Source of the DNA: Verrucomicrobiales bacterium
GTDB taxonomy: Bacteria > Verrucomicrobiota > Verrucomicrobiia > Limisphaerales > UBA11320
NCBI GenBank assembly: GCA_016793885.1
Contig: JAEUHE010000249.1
Coordinates: 1-64,000, forward strand
Reading direction: 5' to 3'
DNA length: 64,000 bases
Notes under the pieces: generated by a model
Seen by the model: only the letters and a program-made list of their open reading frames with translations
Database searches by the model: none
What the model was told of the DNA's origin: nothing
Shown here: piece after piece, positions 9,174-16,801 of the stretch
Position numbering within the stretch: position 1 is the first letter of the stretch
Layout of the letters: the number at the start of each line of letters is the position of its first letter
Translations under genes and position numbers: made by a program

Positions 9174-9204
9174 TTTTGACTTAGAGTCAAAATATGGCTA
9201 TGAG
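9174..9204 (+). promoter_or_regulatory. Promoter with overlapping palindromic TetR operator
   Basis: TTTTGACT-TAG-AGTCAAAA (9174-9192) is a perfect palindrome with 8-bp arms, of the size bound by TetR dimers. Its TTGACT (9176-9181) also serves as a -35 box with TATGAG (9199-9204) 17 bp downstream as a possible -10. The regulator's start codon is at 9214, so the transcript would be almost leaderless. Binding here would block the promoter and autorepress the exporter operon. The site is about 110 bp from the divergent deacetylase gene. Confidence 0.6.
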
Positions 9205-9213
9205 TTTCGACCA

Positions 9214-9993
9214 ATGGGTGTCAGCGAGCGCAAAGCACGGGAACGGAGCAGCCGGGAGGAGTTGATCCTCGAGCAGGCTCGGCTCATTTTACTTCGGGAA
9301 GGCTATCAGGCGCTCAACCTCGATCGTTTGGCGGAAGCGGTGGAGTATTCCAAGGGTACCTTGTACCAACACTTCGAGTCCAAGGAGGATATCGCCCTGG
9401 CCGTGGCGACTCGCGCTTTGGCGGAACGAGCTGATCTTTTTGAGCAGGCGGAGCGTTTTCAGGGAAAGACCCGTGAGCGCATGCGGGCGGTGGGATTCGC
9501 CTGCTGCGAGTTCGCGATGCGACATCCTGATTACTTCAAGGTGGAGATGATGTTGAAAGGCCTTTCGTTCTGGGAGAAGGCTTCCGCCCAGCGTCGTTCC
9601 GCGCATGGACAGCAGGCCATGCGAGCGTTTCAGGTGGGACACGGAATTGTCCAGGCAGCCTTAAGGCAGGGGGACCTTCCCCGATCCAGCCTTGGATCGC
9701 AGCAGATCACCTTCAGCCTCATCGCCGTGACGGTGGGCAGTCATATCATGGCCGCGGAGCCTGACCTTTCGGCGCTGGCCGGGATCCGCAATCCGATCGC
9801 GACGGTGCGCGAGAACCAAGATTTGATGTGCGATGGTCTCGGCTGGAAGCCGCTGGCTGGACACTGGGACTACGAGGCTACGGATCGTCGCATCCATGCT
9901 GAAATCTTTCCGACCTCTACTTGGTACGACGCGCGAACCTCCCCGCGTCCCGCCAAGAAAACCGCGCGCGTTCCCCGCCGCTCCTCGCCATGA
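9214..9993 (+). CDS. TetR/AcrR-family transcriptional regulator
   Basis: This 259-residue protein has a classic TetR helix-turn-helix at residues 15-65: ILEQARLILLREGYQALNL, then LAEAVEYSKGTLYQHFESK. The remainder is a helical ligand-binding domain, longer than usual, with a Pro/Arg-rich tail. ATG 9214 was chosen because it follows the operator/promoter directly and removes a non-helical extension from 9151. It is the first gene of an exporter operon. Its stop overlaps the permease start (ATGA at 9990), so translation is coupled. It probably represses the operon and releases on binding an exported compound; the ligand is unknown. Confidence 0.85.
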   Translation: MGVSERKARERSSREELILEQARLILLREGYQALNLDRLAEAVEYSKGTLYQHFESKEDIALAVATRALAERADLFEQAERFQGKTRERMRAVGFACCEFAMRHPDYFKVEMMLKGLSFWEKASAQRRSAHGQQAMRAFQVGHGIVQAALRQGDLPRSSLGSQQITFSLIAVTVGSHIMAAEPDLSALAGIRNPIATVRENQDLMCDGLGWKPLAGHWDYEATDRRIHAEIFPTSTWYDARTSPRPAKKTARVPRRSSP

Positions 9994-11126
9994 ACTACAT
10001 CGCCATCCAGATGCTCACGGGGGATCGAGCGAAATATCTCGGCCTGATCTTTTCTATCGCCTTCAGCACCTTTTTGCTCGAGAACCAAACCTCGATCTTC
10101 GCGGGCATCCTGCGTCGCTCGGGAAACCAGATTCTCGATGTGACCGATGCGGATGTCTGGGTGATGGATCCGCGGACGCAATATTTCGAGGAGACCAAGG
10201 CGCTTAAGGAGACCGATCTCAACCGTGTGCGTGGAGTGGCCGGAGTCGACTATGCGGTCCGGCTGTTCAAAGGAAATCCCGTCGCGCGCACCGAGGCCGG
10301 CCACTACAATGTTTGCACCGTCCAGGGCTTGGACGATGCGACCTTGGTCGGCGCGCCCAGGTCCATGCTTTTGGGCTCTTGGGAACGACTCCGGGAACCT
10401 CGGTCGATCGTCATCGACAAAGCTGGCTACCTTCTCTTGTTCCCCGGCGAGCCTTTGCAGATCGGACCCACCCTCGAGCTGAACGATCACAAGGTCCAGA
10501 TCGTTGGCATCTCCGATGCGCTTCCGGCGTTCGTCAACTTTCCCATCATCCACGCGCGCTACAGCGAGGCCATCCAGTTTCAAGGACGGGAGCGGAAGCA
10601 GCTTTCCTTTGTGCTAGTTCGGCCCGTGCCGGGAATTTCCCCGGAAACTCTGGCGCGTCGAATCGGCGAGCAGACAGGTCTGAGGGCGCGAACCCGCGAT
10701 GAGTTTCGTTGGGATTGTATTCGCTACTACCTCAAGAACACCGGCATCCCGGTCAACTTTGGCATCACGATTGGGATCGCGGTCATCGTCGGGCTGGTGG
10801 TGTCCGGCCAGACCTTCTATCTCTTCACGGTGGAGAACCTCCGGCAGTTTGGTGCGCTCAAAGCGATCGGGGTGACGAATCTCAGGCTCATGGGAATGAT
10901 CGTGCTGCAGGCGCTGATGGTGTGGTTCGTCGGGTTTTCCCTGGGCACCGGCTTGGCGGCCGGCTTTTTCGAAGCCACACTGAACAACATCCCGACCCGA
11001 CATCTGGTGCTCATGTGGCAGAACGTGTTGGGCGTGGGCGCTCTGATGATGGGAGTCGTGCTGCTTGCCAGCCTGCTGAGCATTCGTCGCGTGATCGTGC
11101 TCGAACCCGCCATTGTGTTTCGATGA
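9990..11126 (+). CDS. ABC transporter permease, DevC/FtsX-like
   Basis: This 378-residue protein has the MacB/FtsX/DevC topology. One N-terminal membrane segment (YLGLIFSIAFSTFLLENQ) is followed by a periplasmic domain of about 200 residues and three C-terminal membrane segments (FGITIGIAVIVGLVVSGQ; the MGMIVLQALMVWFVGFSLG region; NVLGVGALMMGVVLLASLL). The stretch VENLRQFGALKAIGVTNLRL is the cytoplasmic coupling loop of the DevC family. It overlaps the regulator upstream and the ATPase gene downstream by 4 bp each. With its neighbours it should form a DevBCA-like exporter. Members of this class export glycolipids or other hydrophobic compounds in cyanobacteria; the cargo here is unknown. Confidence 0.87.
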   Translation: MNYIAIQMLTGDRAKYLGLIFSIAFSTFLLENQTSIFAGILRRSGNQILDVTDADVWVMDPRTQYFEETKALKETDLNRVRGVAGVDYAVRLFKGNPVARTEAGHYNVCTVQGLDDATLVGAPRSMLLGSWERLREPRSIVIDKAGYLLLFPGEPLQIGPTLELNDHKVQIVGISDALPAFVNFPIIHARYSEAIQFQGRERKQLSFVLVRPVPGISPETLARRIGEQTGLRARTRDEFRWDCIRYYLKNTGIPVNFGITIGIAVIVGLVVSGQTFYLFTVENLRQFGALKAIGVTNLRLMGMIVLQALMVWFVGFSLGTGLAAGFFEATLNNIPTRHLVLMWQNVLGVGALMMGVVLLASLLSIRRVIVLEPAIVFR

Positions 11127-11875
11127 AACCAGCGTCTTCCATTTCCGACGTTACGGCTCCAGGACGCACTGCGGTTCGGTGTCAGGAGTTGCACAAGCAT
11201 TTCGGCACTGGCGACGCGCGGGTGGAGGTGCTGCGGGGGGTCAACTTCGCCGCCGAACTGGGGCAATTGACATTTCTGGTCGGACCTAGCGGGTGCGGTA
11301 AGACGACGCTGATCTCGGTGATTGCCGGGCTGTTGGACAGCACCGCCGGTGAGGTGGAAGTGTTTGGCGTGCGACCCGAAACCATGGCCGCGCGGGAGCG
11401 AATTGAGTTCCGGCGTCGGAACCTGGGGTTCGTGTTTCAACAGTACAATTTGCTGCCGGCCTTGACTGCCGCCGAGAACGCGGCGGTTCCGTTGATGGTG
11501 GCCGGAATGCCGCGGCGCGGGGCTCTGGATCGTGCCCGTGATTTGCTGTCGCGGTTGGGCCTGAATAATCGGTTGGACGCGCTTCCGCGAACTCTCTCCG
11601 GCGGGCAGCAGCAGCGGGTCGCCCTTGCTCGAGCGCTGGTCCACGAGCCTCGCCTCGTGGTGTGTGACGAGCCTACGGCCGCGCTCGATCACGAGACCGG
11701 CAATGATGTCATGGAGCTGCTGGCTTCATCCGCGGTGCATCCCTCTCGCGCCGTGATCGTGGTCACTCACGACAGCCGGGTGTTTCAGTTTGCCGACGCC
11801 ATCGCCCACATGGACGATGGTCGCATCGTTCGGGTACAAGGGCGACCTTCGTCGTCCAGTGGAGATCAATCTTGA
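11123..11875 (+). CDS. ABC transporter ATP-binding protein, DevA/LolD-like
   Basis: This 250-residue ATPase has all nucleotide-binding motifs: Walker A GPSGCGKTT, Q-loop VFQQYNLLPALTA, signature LSGGQQQRVALARAL, Walker B LVVCDEP and a switch His in VVTHDSR. The LolD/MacB/DevA group is recognisable from NLLPALTAAENAAVPL. The start ATG 11123 overlaps the permease stop (ATGA); longer upstream frames only shadow the permease gene. It energises the permease at 9990-11126 from the cytoplasmic face. Confidence 0.92.
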   Translation: MKPASSISDVTAPGRTAVRCQELHKHFGTGDARVEVLRGVNFAAELGQLTFLVGPSGCGKTTLISVIAGLLDSTAGEVEVFGVRPETMAARERIEFRRRNLGFVFQQYNLLPALTAAENAAVPLMVAGMPRRGALDRARDLLSRLGLNNRLDALPRTLSGGQQQRVALARALVHEPRLVVCDEPTAALDHETGNDVMELLASSAVHPSRAVIVVTHDSRVFQFADAIAHMDDGRIVRVQGRPSSSSGDQS

Positions 11876-12879
11876 TGAAAAAGATGCTCATGCCGTTGTT
11901 GGGGGTGTTGGTGCTTTGTCTCGCGGCGGCCTCCATCGTGCGCACCCAGCCGGCGGCCCACCGCAACGACCCGCCGTCCGCACCGCCGCGATCCACCTTT
12001 ACCTCACGCGTGGCCGCCGTGGGCTTGGTCGAAGCCAATACGGAGAATATCTCCATTGGCTCCCATCTGCCGGGGGTGGTGGAGCAGGTGTTCGTGCAGG
12101 TGGGGCAACCGGTGAAGAAGGGGGACCCCCTGGTGAAGTTAGACACCCGACGTCTCGAGGCCGCGAGGGCGGAGGCGGAGGCGGCGGTCGCGGTTCGTCA
12201 GGCTTCGCTCGAAACGGCGAAGGCCGATGCCCAATCCGCGGAGGCGTCACTGTCCGATGTGCAGCGCCTGTTAAAGATCGCCGAAGCGACCGATCCCCGC
12301 AGCATCAGTGTCGAGGAAGTGACCCGGCGTCGGAGCGCCGTGGAAATCGCTCAGGCCCGGCTGGCCGCCGCCCGATCGAGCATCGGTGCTGCCGAGGCTG
12401 GAATTCGAGCGGCCGAAGCGACCCTCGCATCCACCCGGGTGGAGATCGAACGCAGCACGGTCCACGCGCCGATCGAGGGACAGGTCCTGCAAGTGAAGAT
12501 TCGCGTCGGCGAGTTTGTGCCCGCGGGAGCGACGCCGGAGGCCTGGCTCCTGCTGGGAAACGTGACACCCCTTTACCTGCGGGCCGACGTCGATGAGCAT
12601 GAGGCCTGGCGCGTCACGTCCCAGGCCAAGGCCGAGGCCCAGGTGCGAGGGAACGCCGCGTTGGCGAGCCCGTTGGAGTTTGTGCGGTTTGAGCCTTATG
12701 TTCTGCCCAAGCGATCCCTCACTGGGGAGGCGGTCGAGCGGGTGGACACTCGCGTGTTGCAGGTGATTTATCGGATCACGAACAAAGACCTACGGCTGTT
12801 CGTCGGCCAGCAGATGGATGTCTTTATCGAAGCTGAGGCATCGGAGCGGGCGGGGAGCGTAACCCCGGTGACTCAGTAG
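11875..12879 (+). CDS. Periplasmic membrane-fusion (HlyD/DevB-like) protein
   Basis: This 334-residue adaptor has a short cytoplasmic N-terminus and one membrane anchor (MLMPLLGVLVLCLAAASIV). A split lipoyl/barrel domain follows (VAAVGLVEANTENISIGSH..GVVEQVFVQVGQPVKKGDPL and STVHAPIEGQVLQVKIRVGE). A long Ala/Glu-rich coiled-coil hairpin lies between the halves at about residues 90-190. ATG 11875 overlaps the ATPase stop by one base (TGATG); a TTG one codon earlier is an alternative. It should bridge the permease to an outer-membrane TolC-type channel, which is not encoded nearby. The periplasmic coiled coil supports a tripartite efflux system. Confidence 0.87.
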   Translation: MKKMLMPLLGVLVLCLAAASIVRTQPAAHRNDPPSAPPRSTFTSRVAAVGLVEANTENISIGSHLPGVVEQVFVQVGQPVKKGDPLVKLDTRRLEAARAEAEAAVAVRQASLETAKADAQSAEASLSDVQRLLKIAEATDPRSISVEEVTRRRSAVEIAQARLAAARSSIGAAEAGIRAAEATLASTRVEIERSTVHAPIEGQVLQVKIRVGEFVPAGATPEAWLLLGNVTPLYLRADVDEHEAWRVTSQAKAEAQVRGNAALASPLEFVRFEPYVLPKRSLTGEAVERVDTRVLQVIYRITNKDLRLFVGQQMDVFIEAEASERAGSVTPVTQ

Positions 12880-12893
12880 TGGTGGATCACCTT

Positions 12894-12991
12894 CGACCCC
12901 AGACCCCGTCGGGGTCATAGAAATTAGCCGGGTGATCGAAGATCCCCGGAACCAATGTCTAGAAGAATAGCGCATCGCTCAGCGATGCCAC
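12894..12991. repeat. Three-palindrome dispersed repeat, copy A
   Basis: GACCCCGTCGGGGTC at 12903-12917 is followed by ATTAGCCGGGTGATCGAAGA and TCCCCGG, then by GCATCGCTCAGCGATGCCAC ending at 12991. The same three elements recur in the same order at 26230-26319 and 59034-59120, with sequence changes that preserve pairing. It sits between the exporter operon and the beta-helix island. Confidence 0.75.
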
Positions 12992-13073
12992 TTCCTGGTC
13001 CAGACAATGAACACAGCCGTAGGGGGCAACTCTCAGAGTTTGGACGTTCGTGAAATAAACGCCGAAAACTCTA

Positions 13074-13105
13074 TTGACAATCCCCTGGGGGGGGGGGGGT
13101 AGATT
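13074..13105 (+). promoter_or_regulatory. Promoter with G13 homopolymer in the spacer
   Basis: A perfect -35 TTGACA (13074-13079) and a plausible -10 TAGATT (13100-13105) are separated by 20 bp, of which 13 are an unbroken run of G (13087-13099). The optimum spacing is about 17 bp, so losing two to four G by slipped-strand mispairing would strengthen the promoter. This is the architecture of phase-variable promoters such as Neisseria porA. It lies 27-70 bp ahead of the possible starts of the first beta-helix gene. The tract is seen directly; the switching is inference. Confidence 0.6.
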
Positions 13106-13173
13106 CAAAGCAGATAGTGAGGTATTAGTGCATGAGCTGGACATCAATAGTCCGCTCACAAATTCAAACGCAC

Positions 13174-15774
13174 ATGTCGCTCTTACAATCATTGCTTCAA
13201 GATCCTGCGCCGATGGACGTCTACATCGCGCTTCGCGATGATGGCGCGATGGGATCTGGAGTCGAGGCTGATCCCTGGAATGGCGGTCTCCAGAATTCGG
13301 TCGAGTATTCCCTTTCTGCGGGAGGTTTCTCGGTGGATAAGGTGACAAGCGCTCCGAGCACGATTGTGACGGTGACACTCACCAATCATCCATTCCTGAC
13401 CAACGATATAGTGTTGATCAAAGGCATTGAGGGAGGGGATGGCGAGCTCTACAATGGGTCCTTCATCGTCACCAAACTGGGTGCCAATTCCTTCAAATAC
13501 ACCGTGCTGAGTGTCGCTCCGGGCAATACCCAACCAACCGGATCCCCTACGGGGTCGAATATCAAATGTCAGTTGGACCCCTATCGGTTCGATGCGCTGA
13601 TGCGCAGTCTTCCGACCGATAAACCAGTCACGGTCCACTTAGGACCGGGTGTCTTTCTGACTAAGGGCTATGAGGAAACCTTTCGAGGACAAGTCAGCTG
13701 GAAGCCATTTAGTGGTCTGAAGATTCGGGGTTCCGGGATGGCGTTGACCACACTAAAACTGGCCAGTGCAACGTACCGTTATCTCCACTACTATGTGGTT
13801 GGCATGCCGGGGCTCTTTTCGTCGTCCCCTGTGCTTGAAAATTTTGAAATTACTGAGTGTTCGATTGACTGCGATATCTCAAATCAGCCTGCACAGAATA
13901 TTACCTGTGGCGCTGTCTTTATTCGAGGTAGTTATACCTTGGTGCGTCGAGTCCGATGCATCAACTTTGGGCGGCAGGGAGTCCCGGCTTACACACCCGA
14001 GTGCTTTGTCATCAACGTAGGAGGGGCTAGCTACCAGAACGCTGGGGGCAAATACATTACTCAGGGTTGTGTCGTTGAGGAATGCATGATCGAGAGCCCA
14101 GGCCTCAACAACGTCAAAGAGGCCACGCTCATTAATACGGCGGGAGGCGATACCCCTGCGAACGCAACGTCCGGCTTTCTCTTCGCTCGGTCGATAGGCA
14201 CGGTGATCCGGAATAACTATATCAACTGCGAATATCAGACCAATCCGGTAGCGATCGCAAGCATCACCAAAGGTATTTTTTCTGGAGGTTCTGTTGAGAT
14301 GACCGTCATCACCTCAAATCCTCATGGTCTGAGTGCGGGAAAGTTTGTTCGAATCGCTGGGGTTGCCGTCACGTCTGGTGCTCCTGCCGGAGACATCTAC
14401 AACAATCCCTACAACGGCTCCTTCGCCGTCACCTCGTCCAGTGGGCTCTACCAATTCAAGTATGAGACCGAGGTCGCTTCGGACCCTACCAGCCCTGATG
14501 TCATTCAACTTGGGTTGTGGGTGGGTAGGTTTTCGAGTCACTACGTCAACATCAGCAGTCTTGCTGGGCTCACCAATCCGAGCGGCACTGTGTGGCAGAT
14601 GACTGTGACCACGGCAACGCCGCATTTCTTGATTCCGTGGGACCGACTCACCGCTCCATCTCCCGTGCCAGGAAGCGTGGTGGTGATCAGTGGATTCAGT
14701 GTGGCGTCCAATCTCAACGGTGTATGGTATGTTGACTCACGCTCGACAGCCAAGTCATTCGTCTGTTCCCGCGACTACTCAGGGGGCTCGCCTCCTTCCA
14801 TCGCCGGCAGCATCGGGGATGGGATCATCGGGATTAGGCTCCAGGGCGTAGGGGACGGGGCAATTGTCGAGGGCAACCAGATCCGAAACTGCACTTTCGG
14901 GGGACCCTACATTGATACTTATGGCGTTCCCGAGATTGTCATCCGGAACAATCTTTATAGCGGCGTGCGGAGAGGTCCATTCCAGTCCCTCGAGCAACCG
15001 GTGGGGACTGTGGTGAGCCAGCGGATCACTTTAACTTGGGTGAGCCGGACTTCTGGAACTCTGGTGACCTTTACCACCAAATCGGGTCTCCCCCATGGAT
15101 TGGGAGTTGGTCAGGGCTTATTGGTCCAGGATACCAAAAACTCGCTTGGCGGGTTGATCGACGAATACAACCGCTCCTTTAAGGTTTTCGAAGTGATCAG
15201 CGCCACTAATTTTACGATCGTTTTGGATGCTGTTCCTCTAACAGATCCCGACAATAGCAAAACTCCGACGATCTCGATGGAGTATCTTTGGGAAACCGTT
15301 CGCTGTGTTGTCGAAAAAAATGTCATCGAGCTTGTTCCGGGCGTCAAGGGGGCAGGTGGAGCAAGCCATGGGATTAATTTTGATGGGACAATCCCCGCGC
15401 GATACTTCAACTCCCCCCCTTGGCCCCCGGCAAATCGAGTGTTCTGGAGATTTCGTCAAATCGAAGTCAGGAACAACACGATTCGGTATGCCTCCGATGC
15501 ATTCGGCAATCCTTTACCAGGAGATGCGGTTTACGAAAGCGCTGTCTCCAACGTTCTGGCGCAAACGGCTCGTGTGTTTGACAATATCGTGGACATCAAA
15601 TTGGATGCCGCTCCCGACACACCTCTCAAGCACTTGAACTGCGGCAGTGTTACCTACTTTAACAACCGAACCTCCGCCGGCGAGCTCGTCCAAGGCTGGC
15701 TGCAAGGTTCAGTTCAGAGACTGCCGGAGTTATCCACCCTCATCGATGATGCCCTTACCATGTCCTTTTTATGA
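13174..15774 (+). CDS. Tailspike-like right-handed beta-helix protein with four HGL modules
   Basis: From ATG 13174 the protein is 866 residues; an ATG at 13132 would add 14. The later start is preferred because MSLLQSLLQDP..VYIALR aligns with the N-terminus of the paralogue at 16802 (MSLLDALLLDP..VWVALR). After it comes a pectate-lyase-like beta-helix (KIRGSGMALTTLKL, FEITECSIDCDI, IRNNYINC, VIRNNLYSG). Four copies of a small module interrupt it, of the form (P)HGL-x-G-x-V-x-I-x-G..YNGSF-x-V, at about 13357-13510, 14290-14485, 14575-14780 and 15040-15280. This module type occurs in phage tail and surface proteins. There is no signal peptide. The C-terminus (YFNNRTSAGELVQG..DDALTMSFL) is also shared with the paralogue. 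A carbohydrate-binding or cleaving spike is inferred. Confidence 0.7.
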   Translation: MSLLQSLLQDPAPMDVYIALRDDGAMGSGVEADPWNGGLQNSVEYSLSAGGFSVDKVTSAPSTIVTVTLTNHPFLTNDIVLIKGIEGGDGELYNGSFIVTKLGANSFKYTVLSVAPGNTQPTGSPTGSNIKCQLDPYRFDALMRSLPTDKPVTVHLGPGVFLTKGYEETFRGQVSWKPFSGLKIRGSGMALTTLKLASATYRYLHYYVVGMPGLFSSSPVLENFEITECSIDCDISNQPAQNITCGAVFIRGSYTLVRRVRCINFGRQGVPAYTPECFVINVGGASYQNAGGKYITQGCVVEECMIESPGLNNVKEATLINTAGGDTPANATSGFLFARSIGTVIRNNYINCEYQTNPVAIASITKGIFSGGSVEMTVITSNPHGLSAGKFVRIAGVAVTSGAPAGDIYNNPYNGSFAVTSSSGLYQFKYETEVASDPTSPDVIQLGLWVGRFSSHYVNISSLAGLTNPSGTVWQMTVTTATPHFLIPWDRLTAPSPVPGSVVVISGFSVASNLNGVWYVDSRSTAKSFVCSRDYSGGSPPSIAGSIGDGIIGIRLQGVGDGAIVEGNQIRNCTFGGPYIDTYGVPEIVIRNNLYSGVRRGPFQSLEQPVGTVVSQRITLTWVSRTSGTLVTFTTKSGLPHGLGVGQGLLVQDTKNSLGGLIDEYNRSFKVFEVISATNFTIVLDAVPLTDPDNSKTPTISMEYLWETVRCVVEKNVIELVPGVKGAGGASHGINFDGTIPARYFNSPPWPPANRVFWRFRQIEVRNNTIRYASDAFGNPLPGDAVYESAVSNVLAQTARVFDNIVDIKLDAAPDTPLKHLNCGSVTYFNNRTSAGELVQGWLQGSVQRLPELSTLIDDALTMSFL

Positions 15775-16760
15775 CTCGTTTGTTCTGCAGAATAGAATTA
15801 CTGGCGGGCCTCTTAGCAGGTTCCCTAGTATATAGTAGCCAAGCGCGGCCTGCTGTACCCGACCTTCACTTGTTTGCCGTACCTGAGCTATGGGAGACCA
15901 ATAAGTCGCGGCAAGTTTCAAGGACTCCTTTCGGAAATGTCAAATCGGGGGTTGGGTTAACCTCGGTGCGGTATCAGCAGGTTTACGCCGCGTCGGAGTT
16001 TGGTAAAGTGCCCGAAGGTGGCGCCTTTCTCAGTCGCATCGACATTCGAGGAGGCTGCGGTGGCGCGAATGCAGCCTTCATCACGAACCTTGTGGTAAAA
16101 CTTTCGACCACGCATCGTGGCCCTGATCAGCTAAGTTCGATATTTTCAGAGAATTCTGGTTCTGACGAGGTTGTGGCTTTTCGGGCGGAGACCTGGCTTG
16201 CTCGGGGGGACACTGGCCCTTGTGATTTCATTCCGCCCAGAGGAGAGCCTGGCGTAGATTGGGTTTCACCAATGTACTTTAACCCCGCTCTATTCTATGA
16301 TCCACGCAAAGGCAACCTCCTGCTCGACCTCACTGTTCCTGAACCGCGACTCGACGTGGAGGACTACAACGAATTTCCCCTCTTTAGTGAGGTGGTTGCA
16401 ACGGCAGGGGACGCATTGTCTCGGGTCGCGGCGGCGGACATGAACGCTGTCGAAGCTGATCTTGTAGATTCAGCTGGACTCGTGGCTTTGTTTTGGTTTG
16501 CTCCGCTGCCCCAGCTCTATGTCAGTTCCGAGACCAACGGCATCCAACTGGTTTGGAGCACCGATCCCCGCCAAAGCCGTCTCCAGGTGAGCACACAAGT
16601 CGGAGCTGAGTCCGTTTGGAAGGATTTCCCTGCTGATCACGGCAATGATCAGTTTTGGCGTGTAGTGACTGTCCCGTCTGACCAGTTGACCAAGCAGCAA
16701 TTCTTCCGGCTCTGCTTAGAGACTACCAGCTCCGGAGGCTCTGCCGCTGGTTTGAAATAA
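15771..16760 (+). CDS. Secreted protein of unknown function in the beta-helix island
   Basis: This 329-residue protein begins with a signal peptide (MTRLFCRIELLAGLLAGSLVYSSQARPA). Its start overlaps the stop of the beta-helix gene (ATGA at 15771), so the two are translationally coupled. The body has the segment RYQQVYAASEFGKVPEGGAF and a beta-rich domain, and the last 90 residues (LYVSSETNGIQLVWS..FFRLCLE) resemble the closing segment seen in other secreted proteins of this genome. I do not recognise a catalytic motif. It is the only member of the island with an obvious export signal, so it may be the partner that meets the beta-helix proteins outside the cytoplasm (inference). Confidence 0.65.
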   Translation: MTRLFCRIELLAGLLAGSLVYSSQARPAVPDLHLFAVPELWETNKSRQVSRTPFGNVKSGVGLTSVRYQQVYAASEFGKVPEGGAFLSRIDIRGGCGGANAAFITNLVVKLSTTHRGPDQLSSIFSENSGSDEVVAFRAETWLARGDTGPCDFIPPRGEPGVDWVSPMYFNPALFYDPRKGNLLLDLTVPEPRLDVEDYNEFPLFSEVVATAGDALSRVAAADMNAVEADLVDSAGLVALFWFAPLPQLYVSSETNGIQLVWSTDPRQSRLQVSTQVGAESVWKDFPADHGNDQFWRVVTVPSDQLTKQQFFRLCLETTSSGGSAAGLK

Positions 16761-16801
16761 CGCAGCGCAAAACAACCCAATCCCGTCTCGAATCTTAAGG
16801 T

